Positions 1-6,547 of a stretch of 18,709 nucleotides of DNA are shown one piece after another. The first letter of the stretch is position 1, and the number at the start of each line of letters is the position of its first letter. The stretch comes from Azoarcus sp. (GTDB taxonomy: Bacteria > Pseudomonadota > Gammaproteobacteria > Burkholderiales > Rhodocyclaceae), in contig JAIRLA010000002.1 of the NCBI GenBank assembly GCA_031259795.1, forward strand, positions 1-18,709, in the 5' to 3' direction. Position numbers and translations under genes: made by a program. Below the pieces are notes generated by a model. That model did not search any database. It was not told the origin of the DNA and saw nothing but the letters and a program-made list of their open reading frames with translations.

Positions 1-26
1 CATGATGCTGTCTGGGGGCAAAGGGA

Positions 27-102
27 TGGTGGGTGCTGACGGGGTCGAACCGCCGACATTCGCCTTGTAAGGGCGACGCTCTACCAACTGAGCTAAGCAC
101 CC
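27..102 (-). tRNA. tRNA-Val (anticodon UAC), CCA encoded
   Basis: Read on the minus strand, the acceptor stem GGGTGCT pairs with AGCACCC. The anticodon arm TCGCC-CTTACAA-GGCGA places TAC as the anticodon, which reads GUA valine codons. The T-arm GGCGG-TTCGACC-CCGTC closes with one G-U pair. The D-arm carries the usual AGTTGGTAGA loop. The discriminator A is followed by an encoded CCA, giving 76 nt. Its downstream side runs off the window at position 1, so a tRNA cluster beyond the edge cannot be excluded. Confidence 0.96.
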
Positions 103-372
103 GCGCAAAAACGCCAGACGCCATTCTGTCCGGAAGAGGCGGCATTCTATAGCCTTCCGCCTCGCCTTGCCAATCCCCCGGAAAGCGCGACACCGGCTTC
201 AAGGCAAACAATCGCACAGGGAACAAAAAACGCCGAACGAAGCCGCCCGCTGGATCGAGGGCGCGGGCTGAAGCCCGGAAAGAAAAAGGAAAAAGCGGCT
301 GCGCGAAGCCATCGTGGACGAGACGCCCGATCAGGACAAACCACGCCACGCCTTGCCATATAGGCTTACAAT

Positions 373-391
373 GAGATGTTTTATCATTATC
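373..391 (+). promoter_or_regulatory. Fur-box-like half palindrome upstream of feoB
   Basis: The 19 bases match the classical Fur consensus GATAATGATAATCATTATC at 13 positions. The right nine bases (ATCATTATC) match perfectly and the left half is degenerate. It lies 26 bp upstream of the ATG at 418 and overlaps the alternative ATG at 376. If it is a real operator, the downstream start is preferred. Iron-dependent repression of feo genes by Fur is well established, but binding here is inferred from the motif only. The rest of 103-417 shows no gene; GGGCTGAAGCCC near 271 is a minor hairpin. Confidence 0.4.
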
Positions 392-417
392 AGACTCTTT
401 TTTGTAACACTTCCGCC

Positions 418-2388
418 ATGCACCATCACCATTCGTCCGCTTCCTCCCCGTCCGCATCCGCCGGCACCCTTGCGTTGATTGGGCATCCCAATGTCGGCAA
501 GTCGGTCCTTTTCCATCGCCTGACGGGAGCCTATGTCAATGTATCGAACTACCCCGGCACCACGGTGGAAGTGGCGCGCGCCACGGCGCGGTTCGAGCGC
601 TCGCTTTCGCTGCTCGATACGCCGGGCGTGCTCGCCCTGCCCGCGCGCAGCGACGACGAGCGCGCGACGATGCGGGCGCTGCTCCACGAGAATCTGAAAC
701 TCGTCATCCAGGTGGGCGATGCCAAGAATCTGCGGCGCACCCTGAACCTGACGGCGTTGCTGGCCGAACTCGGCGTACCGATGGCGGTGGCGCTCAACAT
801 GAATGACGAAGCGCGCGCGCGCGGCGTGGCCGTGGACGTGGCCGCGCTTGCCGAAACGCTGGCGATACCGGTGGTCGCCACCGTCGCCACGGGCGGCGAA
901 GGCGTCGCGGCGCTCACCGAAGCCCTGCCGCGCGCCCATCCGCCCGCGCCCCTGCTGCGCTACGACGCGGAGTCGGAAGCGGCCATCGGGACGATTGCCG
1001 CGTTGCTCGCGGAACACGCGCCGCACCCGCGCCTTGCCGCGCGCGGACTGGCGATCCTGCTGCTCGGGCGGGACGCCGAAGTCGAGAACTGGCTTGCCGC
1101 CCAACCGCATGGCGACGAGATCCTCGCCCGCGTCGCCGAGATCGCGCCCGCCGGGGCCGGGGGGCGCGATTCCCTGCCGGCGCGGCTGGCGCGCGAGCGC
1201 GGGCGCGCCGCCGAAGCGCTGGCGCGCACGGTGACACAGCAAACGGCCAATGCCGACCGCACACTGTCGCTGCTCATCGGACAAGTGGCGGTACACCCGC
1301 TGTGGGGCTGGCCGCTATTGCTGCTGGTACTCCTGGCGGTGTATTACTTCGTCGGCGATTTCGGCGCGGGCACGCTGGTCGGACTCATGGAAGAGGATTT
1401 CTTCGGCGAAATTCTCAACCCGGCGGTCACGGACTTCGTGCGCGCGCACATTGGCCCGGAATGGCTCGCCGACATGCTGGTGGGCGAATACGGCCTGTGG
1501 ACGATGGGGATGACTTACGCGCTGGCGTTGATCCTGCCCATCGTCACCACATTCTTTCTCGCTTTCGGCGTACTGGAGGACTCGGGCTATTTCACGCGCC
1601 TGTCGGTCATCGGCAATCGCGCCTTCAGCGCCATCGGACTCAACGGGCGCGCGGTGCTGCCGATGGTGCTCGGGCTGGGCTGCGTGACCATGGCCACGCT
1701 CACCACGCGCATCCTCCACACCCCGCGCGAACGCCTGATCACGACATTCCTGCTCGCGCTCGCCATCCCCTGTTCGGCGCAGCTTGGCGTGGTGCTCGGC
1801 GTGCTGGGCGGCATCTCCTTCGGCGCGGCGGCGATCTGGGGCGTATGCATCATACTGATCCTGCTCGTCACCGGCTGGCTTGCCGGACGGCTGGTCAAGG
1901 GCCGCCGCGTGCCGCTCGTCACCGAATTGCCCCCGATGCGCATGCCGGTAGTGAGCAATGTACTCAAGAAAACCGGCGGACGCCTGAAATGGTATCTCGT
2001 CGAAGTGATCCCGCTCTTCTTGCTCGGCACTTTCATCATGTTCGCGCTCGACCGCCTCGGCGTGCTTCCCTGGATCATCGAAGCCGGCAAACCGCTGGTC
2101 ACCGGCTGGCTGGGCCTGCCGCCCGAAGCGAGCGCCGCCTTCGTGATGGGCTTCCTGCGGCGTGATTTCGGCGCGACGGGCCTGTTCGCGCTGGAAAGCC
2201 AACTGAGCACGGTGCAGGCCGTCGTCGGCATGGTCACAATCACCCTGTTCGTGCCTTGCATCGCCAGCGTCATGATCATCGCCAAGGAGCAGGGCATGCG
2301 CACCGCCGCGCTGATGCTGGCGCTCATCATGCCGACGGCGTTTCTCGTCGGCGGCCTGCTCAATCATTTCCTGCGTCTTTTCCTCTGA
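418..2388 (+). CDS. feoB: Ferrous iron transport protein B (FeoB), 656 aa
   Basis: GTP-gated Fe(II) permease of the inner membrane. The N-terminal G domain shows G1 GHPNVGKS (residues 22-29), G2 NYPGTT (about 44-49), G3 DTPG (67-70) and G4 NMND (127-130), followed by a GxG-containing G5-like stretch. From about residue 255 the protein becomes hydrophobic. It carries the FeoB core landmarks LEDSGYFTR, a GLGC gate motif and an IPCSAQ gate motif, so both gate cysteines are present. The sequence after the first gate Cys (VTMATLTTR) differs from the usual NVPA-type sequence, and the protein is shorter than E. coli FeoB (about 770 aa), suggesting a divergent subfamily. The start at 418 gives an unusual MHHHH N-terminus. 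An in-frame ATG at 376 would add 14 residues but overlaps the Fur-like box. Neither start has a clear ribosome binding site. feoA follows after 8 bp. Confidence 0.93.
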   Translation: MHHHHSSASSPSASAGTLALIGHPNVGKSVLFHRLTGAYVNVSNYPGTTVEVARATARFERSLSLLDTPGVLALPARSDDERATMRALLHENLKLVIQVGDAKNLRRTLNLTALLAELGVPMAVALNMNDEARARGVAVDVAALAETLAIPVVATVATGGEGVAALTEALPRAHPPAPLLRYDAESEAAIGTIAALLAEHAPHPRLAARGLAILLLGRDAEVENWLAAQPHGDEILARVAEIAPAGAGGRDSLPARLARERGRAAEALARTVTQQTANADRTLSLLIGQVAVHPLWGWPLLLLVLLAVYYFVGDFGAGTLVGLMEEDFFGEILNPAVTDFVRAHIGPEWLADMLVGEYGLWTMGMTYALALILPIVTTFFLAFGVLEDSGYFTRLSVIGNRAFSAIGLNGRAVLPMVLGLGCVTMATLTTRILHTPRERLITTFLLALAIPCSAQLGVVLGVLGGISFGAAAIWGVCIILILLVTGWLAGRLVKGRRVPLVTELPPMRMPVVSNVLKKTGGRLKWYLVEVIPLFLLGTFIMFALDRLGVLPWIIEAGKPLVTGWLGLPPEASAAFVMGFLRRDFGATGLFALESQLSTVQAVVGMVTITLFVPCIASVMIIAKEQGMRTAALMLALIMPTAFLVGGLLNHFLRLFL

Positions 2389-2396
2389 TCGCCGCC

Positions 2397-2642
2397 ATGA
2401 ACGCACAACACATCGAACGCATCCGCCTCACCGGCACTCCGGCGGGCCATCGCGCCCGCCTGGCCGAATTCGGCGACGAAATCGACCCCCTGCAACGCGA
2501 GCAATTGCTCGCCTATGGCCTGACCGCGCCGCAGATCATCACCGTGCTGCAACAACAACCCATGACAGTGGTGCTGTGCGAACACATGGAACTGGCCCTG
2601 GAACACGGCGTGGCGCAACATATCTGGGTCGAGGGAGAATAA
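2397..2642 (+). CDS. feoA: FeoA-domain protein, 81 aa
   Basis: A small cytosolic SH3-like protein that in other bacteria supports FeoB-dependent ferrous iron uptake. The body follows the FeoA pattern: a GxxARLAEFGDEI segment, then LLAYGLTAPQIITVLQQQP, then a hydrophobic strand TVVLCEHMELAL and a terminal HIWVEGE. It lies 8 bp behind the feoB stop with no convincing Shine-Dalgarno sequence, so translational coupling to feoB is likely. An upstream extension of the reading frame is buried in feoB and is not used. The order feoB-feoA is the reverse of the common feoA-feoB order. The FeoA assignment rests on pattern similarity and context; a generic hypothetical protein is the alternative. Confidence 0.78.
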   Translation: MNAQHIERIRLTGTPAGHRARLAEFGDEIDPLQREQLLAYGLTAPQIITVLQQQPMTVVLCEHMELALEHGVAQHIWVEGE

Positions 2643-2720
2643 CCCCGCCGGAGTTCTCCCGCATTTGCGGCGTCGTTTTCCTCAAAGGAAAAATAGAGAG
2701 ATCGCAACGACGAGGGGGGC

Positions 2721-2762
2721 GGCTTTCGTAATGGCGAGGGCGGGAGGGCTTTCGTGATGACG
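2721..2762. repeat. Short direct repeat (two 16-bp copies) in the feoA-phaC gap
   Basis: GGCTTTCGTAATGGCG (2721-2736) recurs as GGCTTTCGTGATGACG (2747-2762), a 26-bp period with two mismatches. The surrounding gap 2643-3080 holds no convincing gene. Besides the phaC terminator it has two small hairpins, TTTTCC/GGAAAA at 2677-2693 and GGCGAC/GTCGCC at 2922-2937. A plus-strand open frame across 2768-3178 runs into the 3' end of phaC and lacks protein-like composition. Confidence 0.5.
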
Positions 2763-2966
2763 GCGCTTTGCCTTTCCCGCACGGCATGGCCATCCCTCAA
2801 TCACAGCCGCTTGCCGTCCCCTCTTCAGCTTGCGGGATAGGGCGCCCCGTCAGGGGCGGGCGAGGGTTTCCTTCCATGCGAAACGTATCGACACTGTTTT
2901 CTTTGCGGCGGGGAGTGGGCAGGCGACCGTTGTCGCCAAACAGGTTTGCCGGGATTTCGACGCCCG

Positions 2967-3000
2967 AAAAACAAAACCCCGTCTTCCAGAGAGGACGGGG
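2967..3000 (-). terminator. Rho-independent terminator of phaC
   Basis: On the minus strand CCCCGTC-(10 nt)-GACGGGG (2977-3000) forms a 7-bp GC-rich stem, followed by TTTTGTTTTT (2967-2976). It begins 80 bp after the phaC stop codon. The orientation of the T-tract assigns it to the minus strand. Confidence 0.88.
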
Positions 3001-3080
3001 TGCGAAACGAGGACACATCCATCACGCTTGCCAAAGGCCGAAAACCCGGGCGAGGCGGGTGCGCGCGCGGCTTCTGCTTC

Positions 3081-4862
3081 TCAGGGCTCGGTTACGTAAG
3101 TCCCCGGCGCGGGGGCCAGTTGCGGGTATTTGTCGTTCGCCGGCCTTGCATCCACCAGTTCGCCCGCGCGCGGCTTGAGCCAATCCATCCAGTCCGTCCA
3201 CCACGACCCCGCCTGCTGGCTCGCCCCGGCCCGCCAGTGTTCGGCGTTGTCGGAATGGTGCGGTTCTGCCGCCCAGAAACCGCGCTTGGGCGGCTTCACC
3301 ACCGGATTGACGATGCCGAAGATGTGGCCGGAGCTGGAAAGTACATAGCGCTTCGGCCCGCTCACGAAGTTGTTGATGCGGAAGGTCTGCGCCCATGGCG
3401 CGATGTGATCGTCTTCCGCCCCCACCGCGTAGAGCGGCTGGGTGATGCGGGAAAGGTCGAGCGGCTCGCCGGCGACCGTCAGCGCATCGTGCTGGATCAG
3501 GCGGTTGTCCAGGTAAAGCTCGCGCAGATACCATGCATGCATCGCGTAGGGCAGGCGGGTGCAGTCCATGTTCCAGTAAAGCACGTCGAACGGCGCGAGA
3601 GGTTCGCCATATAGCCAGCCATGCACGACATATGTCCAGATCAGGCTGTTCGAACGCAGCAGGCGGAAGGAGGAGGCCATTTCCTTGCCTTCGAGATATC
3701 CTTTGCGCGCCATGTTGTCGATCAGGTACTGGATGCAGGATTCGTCGATGAATACCTCGATGTCGCCCGGCTTGCTGAAGTCGACCAGCGTGGTGAAGAG
3801 CGTGAAATCGGCGACCGGTACATCCTCGGGCTTGAAATGCCGGTTTGCCCAGGCCATGTACATCGTCAGCGCCGTGCCGCCGATGCAATAGCCCACCGCA
3901 TGCACTTTGGCCGCGCCGGTGAAATCGCGCGCCACATCCACGATGGCCTGGATGCCGTCGGTCAGGTAATCGTCGAAGCGTGTGTCGCGCATCGACGCAT
4001 CCGGGTTTTTCCAGCTCGTGATGAATACCTCCAGCCCCTGGTCGAGCAGGAAGCGCACCATGCTCTTTTTTTCGTTGAGGTCGAGGATGTAGAACTTGTT
4101 GATCCACGGGGTGACGATGACGACTGGTTCAGCGTGTACCTTGGGCCGGGTCGGGGTGTAGCGGATGACTTCGACGAGCCGGTTGCGAAATACCACTGAT
4201 CCGGGGGTGTTGCCGATATTTTCCCCCACTTTGAAATCATCGAGCGTGGTCATCCGCACCGTACCGGCCCGCATGTCTTCAAGGAAATTATGGTAGCCCG
4301 CGACGAGGCTTTGCCCGTTGCTCTCGATCGCCTTGCGCAGCGCGACCGGATTGGTCGGCAGGAAATTGGTCGGCGCTACCGCGTTGAGCCATTTCCGCCA
4401 CCAGAATGCCGCCTTGCGCCGCTCCCTGCCACTGAGTCCCGGAGTGTCGTAGAGCATGTCCTGCATGTTGTGGGTGAAGGCGATATACCACTCCTTGACC
4501 AGGTCCCAGAAGGTGGATTCCGTCCATACCGGGTCGGCGAAGCGGACATCGTCGGGATGGGGCTGGATGGGATCGTCGCCCTCCTTCCCCGCCAGCCGGG
4601 TCAGGGTATGGAGTTGAAGTTTCCACAAGTCCGACGACAGGCGCGCGATTCGCTCGGCAAGCTCCTGGGGATGCACCAGCCACGCCAGTTGGGCATGGAC
4701 GATGGGCGCGCCCATGCCCAGGGGGTCGATCGTGCCTTCGACGCCTTCGTGCAATTTGTGGATGGTTTTCTTCAATACCTGTCCGGGGTCGAAAGGCGCT
4801 TCGTGCCGCGCGGCACGGTCGTGCGCCCGCTGGTTCTCTCCGGTCGCGTTGTTCCTGGTCAT
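3081..4862 (-). CDS. phaC: Class I poly(3-hydroxyalkanoate) synthase PhaC, 593 aa
   Basis: Polymerises (R)-3-hydroxyacyl-CoA into PHA storage granules. The lipase-like box GYCIGG carries the nucleophile Cys326. The Asp of EDDHIAPW (Asp485) and the His of SSSGHIFG (His513) complete the triad. The spacing (159 and 28 residues) agrees with Cys319-Asp480-His508 of the Cupriavidus necator enzyme. Length about 590 and the absence of a phaE partner indicate class I. The start at 4862 is chosen because GGGAGG lies 8 nt upstream; a longer frame to 4988 adds an Arg/Cys-rich stretch untypical of the family. No phaA, phaB or phasin gene is nearby, so phaC is monocistronic here, closed by its own terminator. 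Confidence 0.96.
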   Translation of the reverse strand: MTRNNATGENQRAHDRAARHEAPFDPGQVLKKTIHKLHEGVEGTIDPLGMGAPIVHAQLAWLVHPQELAERIARLSSDLWKLQLHTLTRLAGKEGDDPIQPHPDDVRFADPVWTESTFWDLVKEWYIAFTHNMQDMLYDTPGLSGRERRKAAFWWRKWLNAVAPTNFLPTNPVALRKAIESNGQSLVAGYHNFLEDMRAGTVRMTTLDDFKVGENIGNTPGSVVFRNRLVEVIRYTPTRPKVHAEPVVIVTPWINKFYILDLNEKKSMVRFLLDQGLEVFITSWKNPDASMRDTRFDDYLTDGIQAIVDVARDFTGAAKVHAVGYCIGGTALTMYMAWANRHFKPEDVPVADFTLFTTLVDFSKPGDIEVFIDESCIQYLIDNMARKGYLEGKEMASSFRLLRSNSLIWTYVVHGWLYGEPLAPFDVLYWNMDCTRLPYAMHAWYLRELYLDNRLIQHDALTVAGEPLDLSRITQPLYAVGAEDDHIAPWAQTFRINNFVSGPKRYVLSSSGHIFGIVNPVVKPPKRGFWAAEPHHSDNAEHWRAGASQQAGSWWTDWMDWLKPRAGELVDARPANDKYPQLAPAPGTYVTEP

Positions 4863-5219
4863 GGGTCGTCCCTCCCTGTTCGCATGCCCGCATGGCACGC
4901 ACTGGATTTCCACGCATGGATCGTGGATTCCATCGCGCCCCGCCCGCCGCCGCCAAGCAACCGGCCCGCCGGCGGACAGGGTATTCACGATATTCCATGA
5001 TTCGCCGACCGGGCGAAAATGCCATGGCGGCGCGGCATATGATACCGCTCGCGGCGATCGCCGTCATAATCATTCTTTCGGAATGTCACACTTTTCGGCA
5101 AATATCGCTCACGGGCGCGCGCGCGTGATGACGAATTCCCCACGCGCAACCAGCGGGGTCATCACACTATAATCAGGGTTGAAAACAACGCAGCAACACA
5201 GCAGGAGGGAAATCACATC
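4863..5219. other. Divergent intergenic region between phaC and the usp gene
   Basis: 357 bp without a convincing gene. The right end carries an exact TATAAT hexamer for the usp gene, annotated separately. On the minus strand GTGACA (5 of 6 to the -35 consensus), near 5090, is followed 15 nt later by TATGAC, a weak candidate promoter for phaC. A GGCGATCGCC palindrome lies near 5055. No FNR box is visible here. Confidence 0.5.
5168..5173 (+). promoter_or_regulatory. -10 hexamer TATAAT of the usp gene
   Basis: An exact sigma-70 TATAAT lies 46 bp before the usp start codon. No recognisable TTGACA occurs 16-18 bp upstream, so the promoter may need an activator or use another sigma-factor arrangement. 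AGGAGG at 5203-5208 is the ribosome binding site of the gene. Confidence 0.5.
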
Positions 5220-5663
5220 ATGTTCAAGCACGTTCTCGTACCTACCGACGGATCGCCGCTGTCCGACACCGCCGTGACCCGTTCCATCGTTTTCGCCAGG
5301 GAAGTCGGCGCGCGCATCACCTTTTTCTACTCGCAGCCCGACTTTCCGATGCCGATCTATGGCGAAGGCGCGCTGATCGACCCGACCACGCCAGAGCAGT
5401 TCGCCCGCTCCGCGCAGCAGGAAGCCCAGCGCATTCTCGAACGCGCCAAGGCGGCGGCGGACGCCGAAGGCGTGCCCGCCGATACCGATACGCAGGTCAG
5501 CGAAGTCCCCTACGAGTCCATCATCAGCGCCGCGGATCGCCACGGCTGCGACCTGATCTTCATGGCCTCGCACGGGCGCCGCGGCATCGCCGGCCTGCTT
5601 CTGGGCAGCGAAACGCAGAAAGTACTTACTCACAGCAAGACCCCGGTGCTCGTTTATCGCTGA
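5220..5663 (+). CDS. Universal stress protein (UspA family), 147 aa
   Basis: A single-domain Usp protein, likely cytosolic and dimeric. The N-terminal strand MFKHVLVPTDGS and the C-terminal strand TPVLVYR are typical of the family. The nucleotide-binding loop reads A-S-H-G-(9 residues)-G-S: the second and third glycines of the G-2x-G-9x-G-S/T motif are kept, while the first is alanine, a common variant, so ATP binding is possible but not certain. A strong AGGAGG sits 11 bp upstream of the ATG. The gene is monocistronic between an upstream TATAAT and a strong terminator. Its position beside an oxygen-responsive oxidase locus and phaC fits a role in energy or oxygen stress, which is inference. 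Confidence 0.93.
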   Translation: MFKHVLVPTDGSPLSDTAVTRSIVFAREVGARITFFYSQPDFPMPIYGEGALIDPTTPEQFARSAQQEAQRILERAKAAADAEGVPADTDTQVSEVPYESIISAADRHGCDLIFMASHGRRGIAGLLLGSETQKVLTHSKTPVLVYR

Positions 5664-5702
5664 TATGGCGCTTTCCGGGCGGTACTTTCTCTCTCTTTCC
5701 CG

Positions 5703-5757
5703 CCCCTTGAAATGAAAACGGCCCGGAAAACTCCGGGCCGTTTTCATTTTCAAGGGG
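5703..5757. terminator. Strong bidirectional terminator between usp and the cbb3 cluster
   Basis: A 25-nt arm (5703-5727) pairs with a 26-nt arm (5732-5757) around an AAAC loop with only one bulged base. The GC core GGCCCGGA/TCCGGGCC is flanked by GAAAAC/GTTTTC and CCCCTTGAAA/TTTTCAAGGGG. Both strands therefore have a GC stem followed by a T-rich stretch. It separates the convergent usp (plus) and cbb3 (minus) transcripts. Confidence 0.92.
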
Positions 5758-5769
5758 TCCCGTTACGGA

Positions 5770-5931
5770 TCAGCCGGCATTGCGTTCGCGCCGCCGGGCA
5801 GCCTTGCGCTCATCCTCCTCGATACGGTTTGCAAAGAAGCGAATAAAGAAAACCCCCATGACGATCACGAACACAATGGTAAACAGGCTGAACAAGCCAA
5901 AAGGGGTCGAAAACAGCTCTTGCAGGGCCAT
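5770..5931 (-). CDS. Small membrane protein of the DUF3149 type, 53 aa
   Basis: A 53-residue micro-protein starting MALQELFSTPFGLFSL. One membrane helix spans about residues 13-30 and is followed by a charged tail RIEEDERKAARRRER. The N-terminal ELFSTPFGL...VFFIRFF pattern matches what is known of DUF3149, a family of short proteobacterial membrane proteins of unknown role. GGAGG 9 nt before the ATG is a good ribosome binding site. It starts 32 bp after the ccoH stop and is the last gene before the terminator, so it is probably co-transcribed with ccoG and ccoH. A role in cbb3 oxidase assembly or stability is inferred from position only. Confidence 0.85.
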   Translation of the reverse strand: MALQELFSTPFGLFSLFTIVFVIVMGVFFIRFFANRIEEDERKAARRRERNAG

Positions 5932-5963
5932 GGTGGAACACCTCCTTCAAAACAGTCTAAGAA

Positions 5964-6512
5964 TCAATCGGACGGTCCAATGAACACCTCTGTCTCCGTC
6001 GGGAGGTTAGCGGTTCCGTCCATGCGCCAACTTCGGGATTCGTTTTCATTTCTCAATTCGCGTTCGTCCTTCAACTTGTCTTCCAACTGGAAACGCCAGC
6101 GCCCGGCGCCCAGCGGCGCGATCTTTCCCGAATACAAACCATCCTCTCCCCTGGGCAACACCACGCGCTGATCGAAGCGGCCATGCGCCGGATGGATGAT
6201 CGCCAGATGAAGCCGCGGGGGTAATTCCGTTTCCCCCGTGGCGGACAGCTCGACACTGACCGCGCCGTCGCGCACCCGCGCGCGCGCCGACAAACCCATT
6301 TCCCGCGCGCGCCTGAGACGGTCGACGGTTTTCACGACCGCCTGGCCTTCCTTGTAATAGTCATCGGACACGAGACCATCCCAGTCCCGGACGGCAAACC
6401 ACAGTGTGATCATCCCCGCCACCACGGCGGTCGCGGGCAACGCGATCAGGAACCACGGCCAGCCCTGCCGGTACCATGGGACATTGCTCGCGTCGATCAT
6501 CGGTGAATTCAT
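5964..6512 (-). CDS. ccoH: FixH/CcoH-family cbb3 oxidase assembly protein, 182 aa
   Basis: A membrane-anchored maturation factor. In other bacteria CcoH associates with the cbb3 complex and is needed for its assembly or stability. One hydrophobic helix (about residues 18-41, PWYRQGWPWFLIALP...) is followed by the conserved SDDYYKEGQ motif. A periplasmic beta-rich domain then contains a HPAHGRFDQ segment and a GAGRWRFQLED segment. The length fits FixH. The start at 6512 lacks a strong Shine-Dalgarno sequence, and a second in-frame ATG at 6500 is an alternative. It lies 33 bp after ccoG, across a small tandem repeat. Confidence 0.92.
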   Translation of the reverse strand: MNSPMIDASNVPWYRQGWPWFLIALPATAVVAGMITLWFAVRDWDGLVSDDYYKEGQAVVKTVDRLRRAREMGLSARARVRDGAVSVELSATGETELPPRLHLAIIHPAHGRFDQRVVLPRGEDGLYSGKIAPLGAGRWRFQLEDKLKDERELRNENESRSWRMDGTANLPTETEVFIGPSD

Positions 6513-6521
6513 GCGTGTATC

Positions 6522-6547
6522 TTCAGGTTGGTCGGTTCAGGTTGGTC
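6522..6547. repeat. 14-bp tandem repeat in the ccoG-ccoH junction
   Basis: TTCAGGTTGGTCGG (6522-6535) is immediately repeated as TTCAGGTTGGTC (6536-6547). The second copy overlaps the ccoG stop codon (TGA on the minus strand at 6546-6548). The duplication lengthens the ccoG-ccoH gap. Confidence 0.7.

Noticed and set aside
418..435. MHHHH start of FeoB as a cloning tag
   Set aside because: The flanking sequence is continuous native-looking chromosome with a Fur-like box and no vector features; only four histidines in a natural Ser/Ala-rich N-terminus.
331..1296. Long minus-strand open frame opposite feoB
   Set aside because: Arg/Gly/Ala-rich shadow caused by high GC; feoB motifs on the plus strand are decisive.
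2768..3178. Plus-strand open frame between feoA and phaC
   Set aside because: Arg/Pro/Gly-rich, no ribosome site, and it crosses the phaC terminator and the phaC 3' end.
4863..4988. N-terminal extension of phaC to 4988
   Set aside because: The extension is Arg/Cys-rich and untypical of PhaC, while GGGAGG is well placed for the start at 4862.
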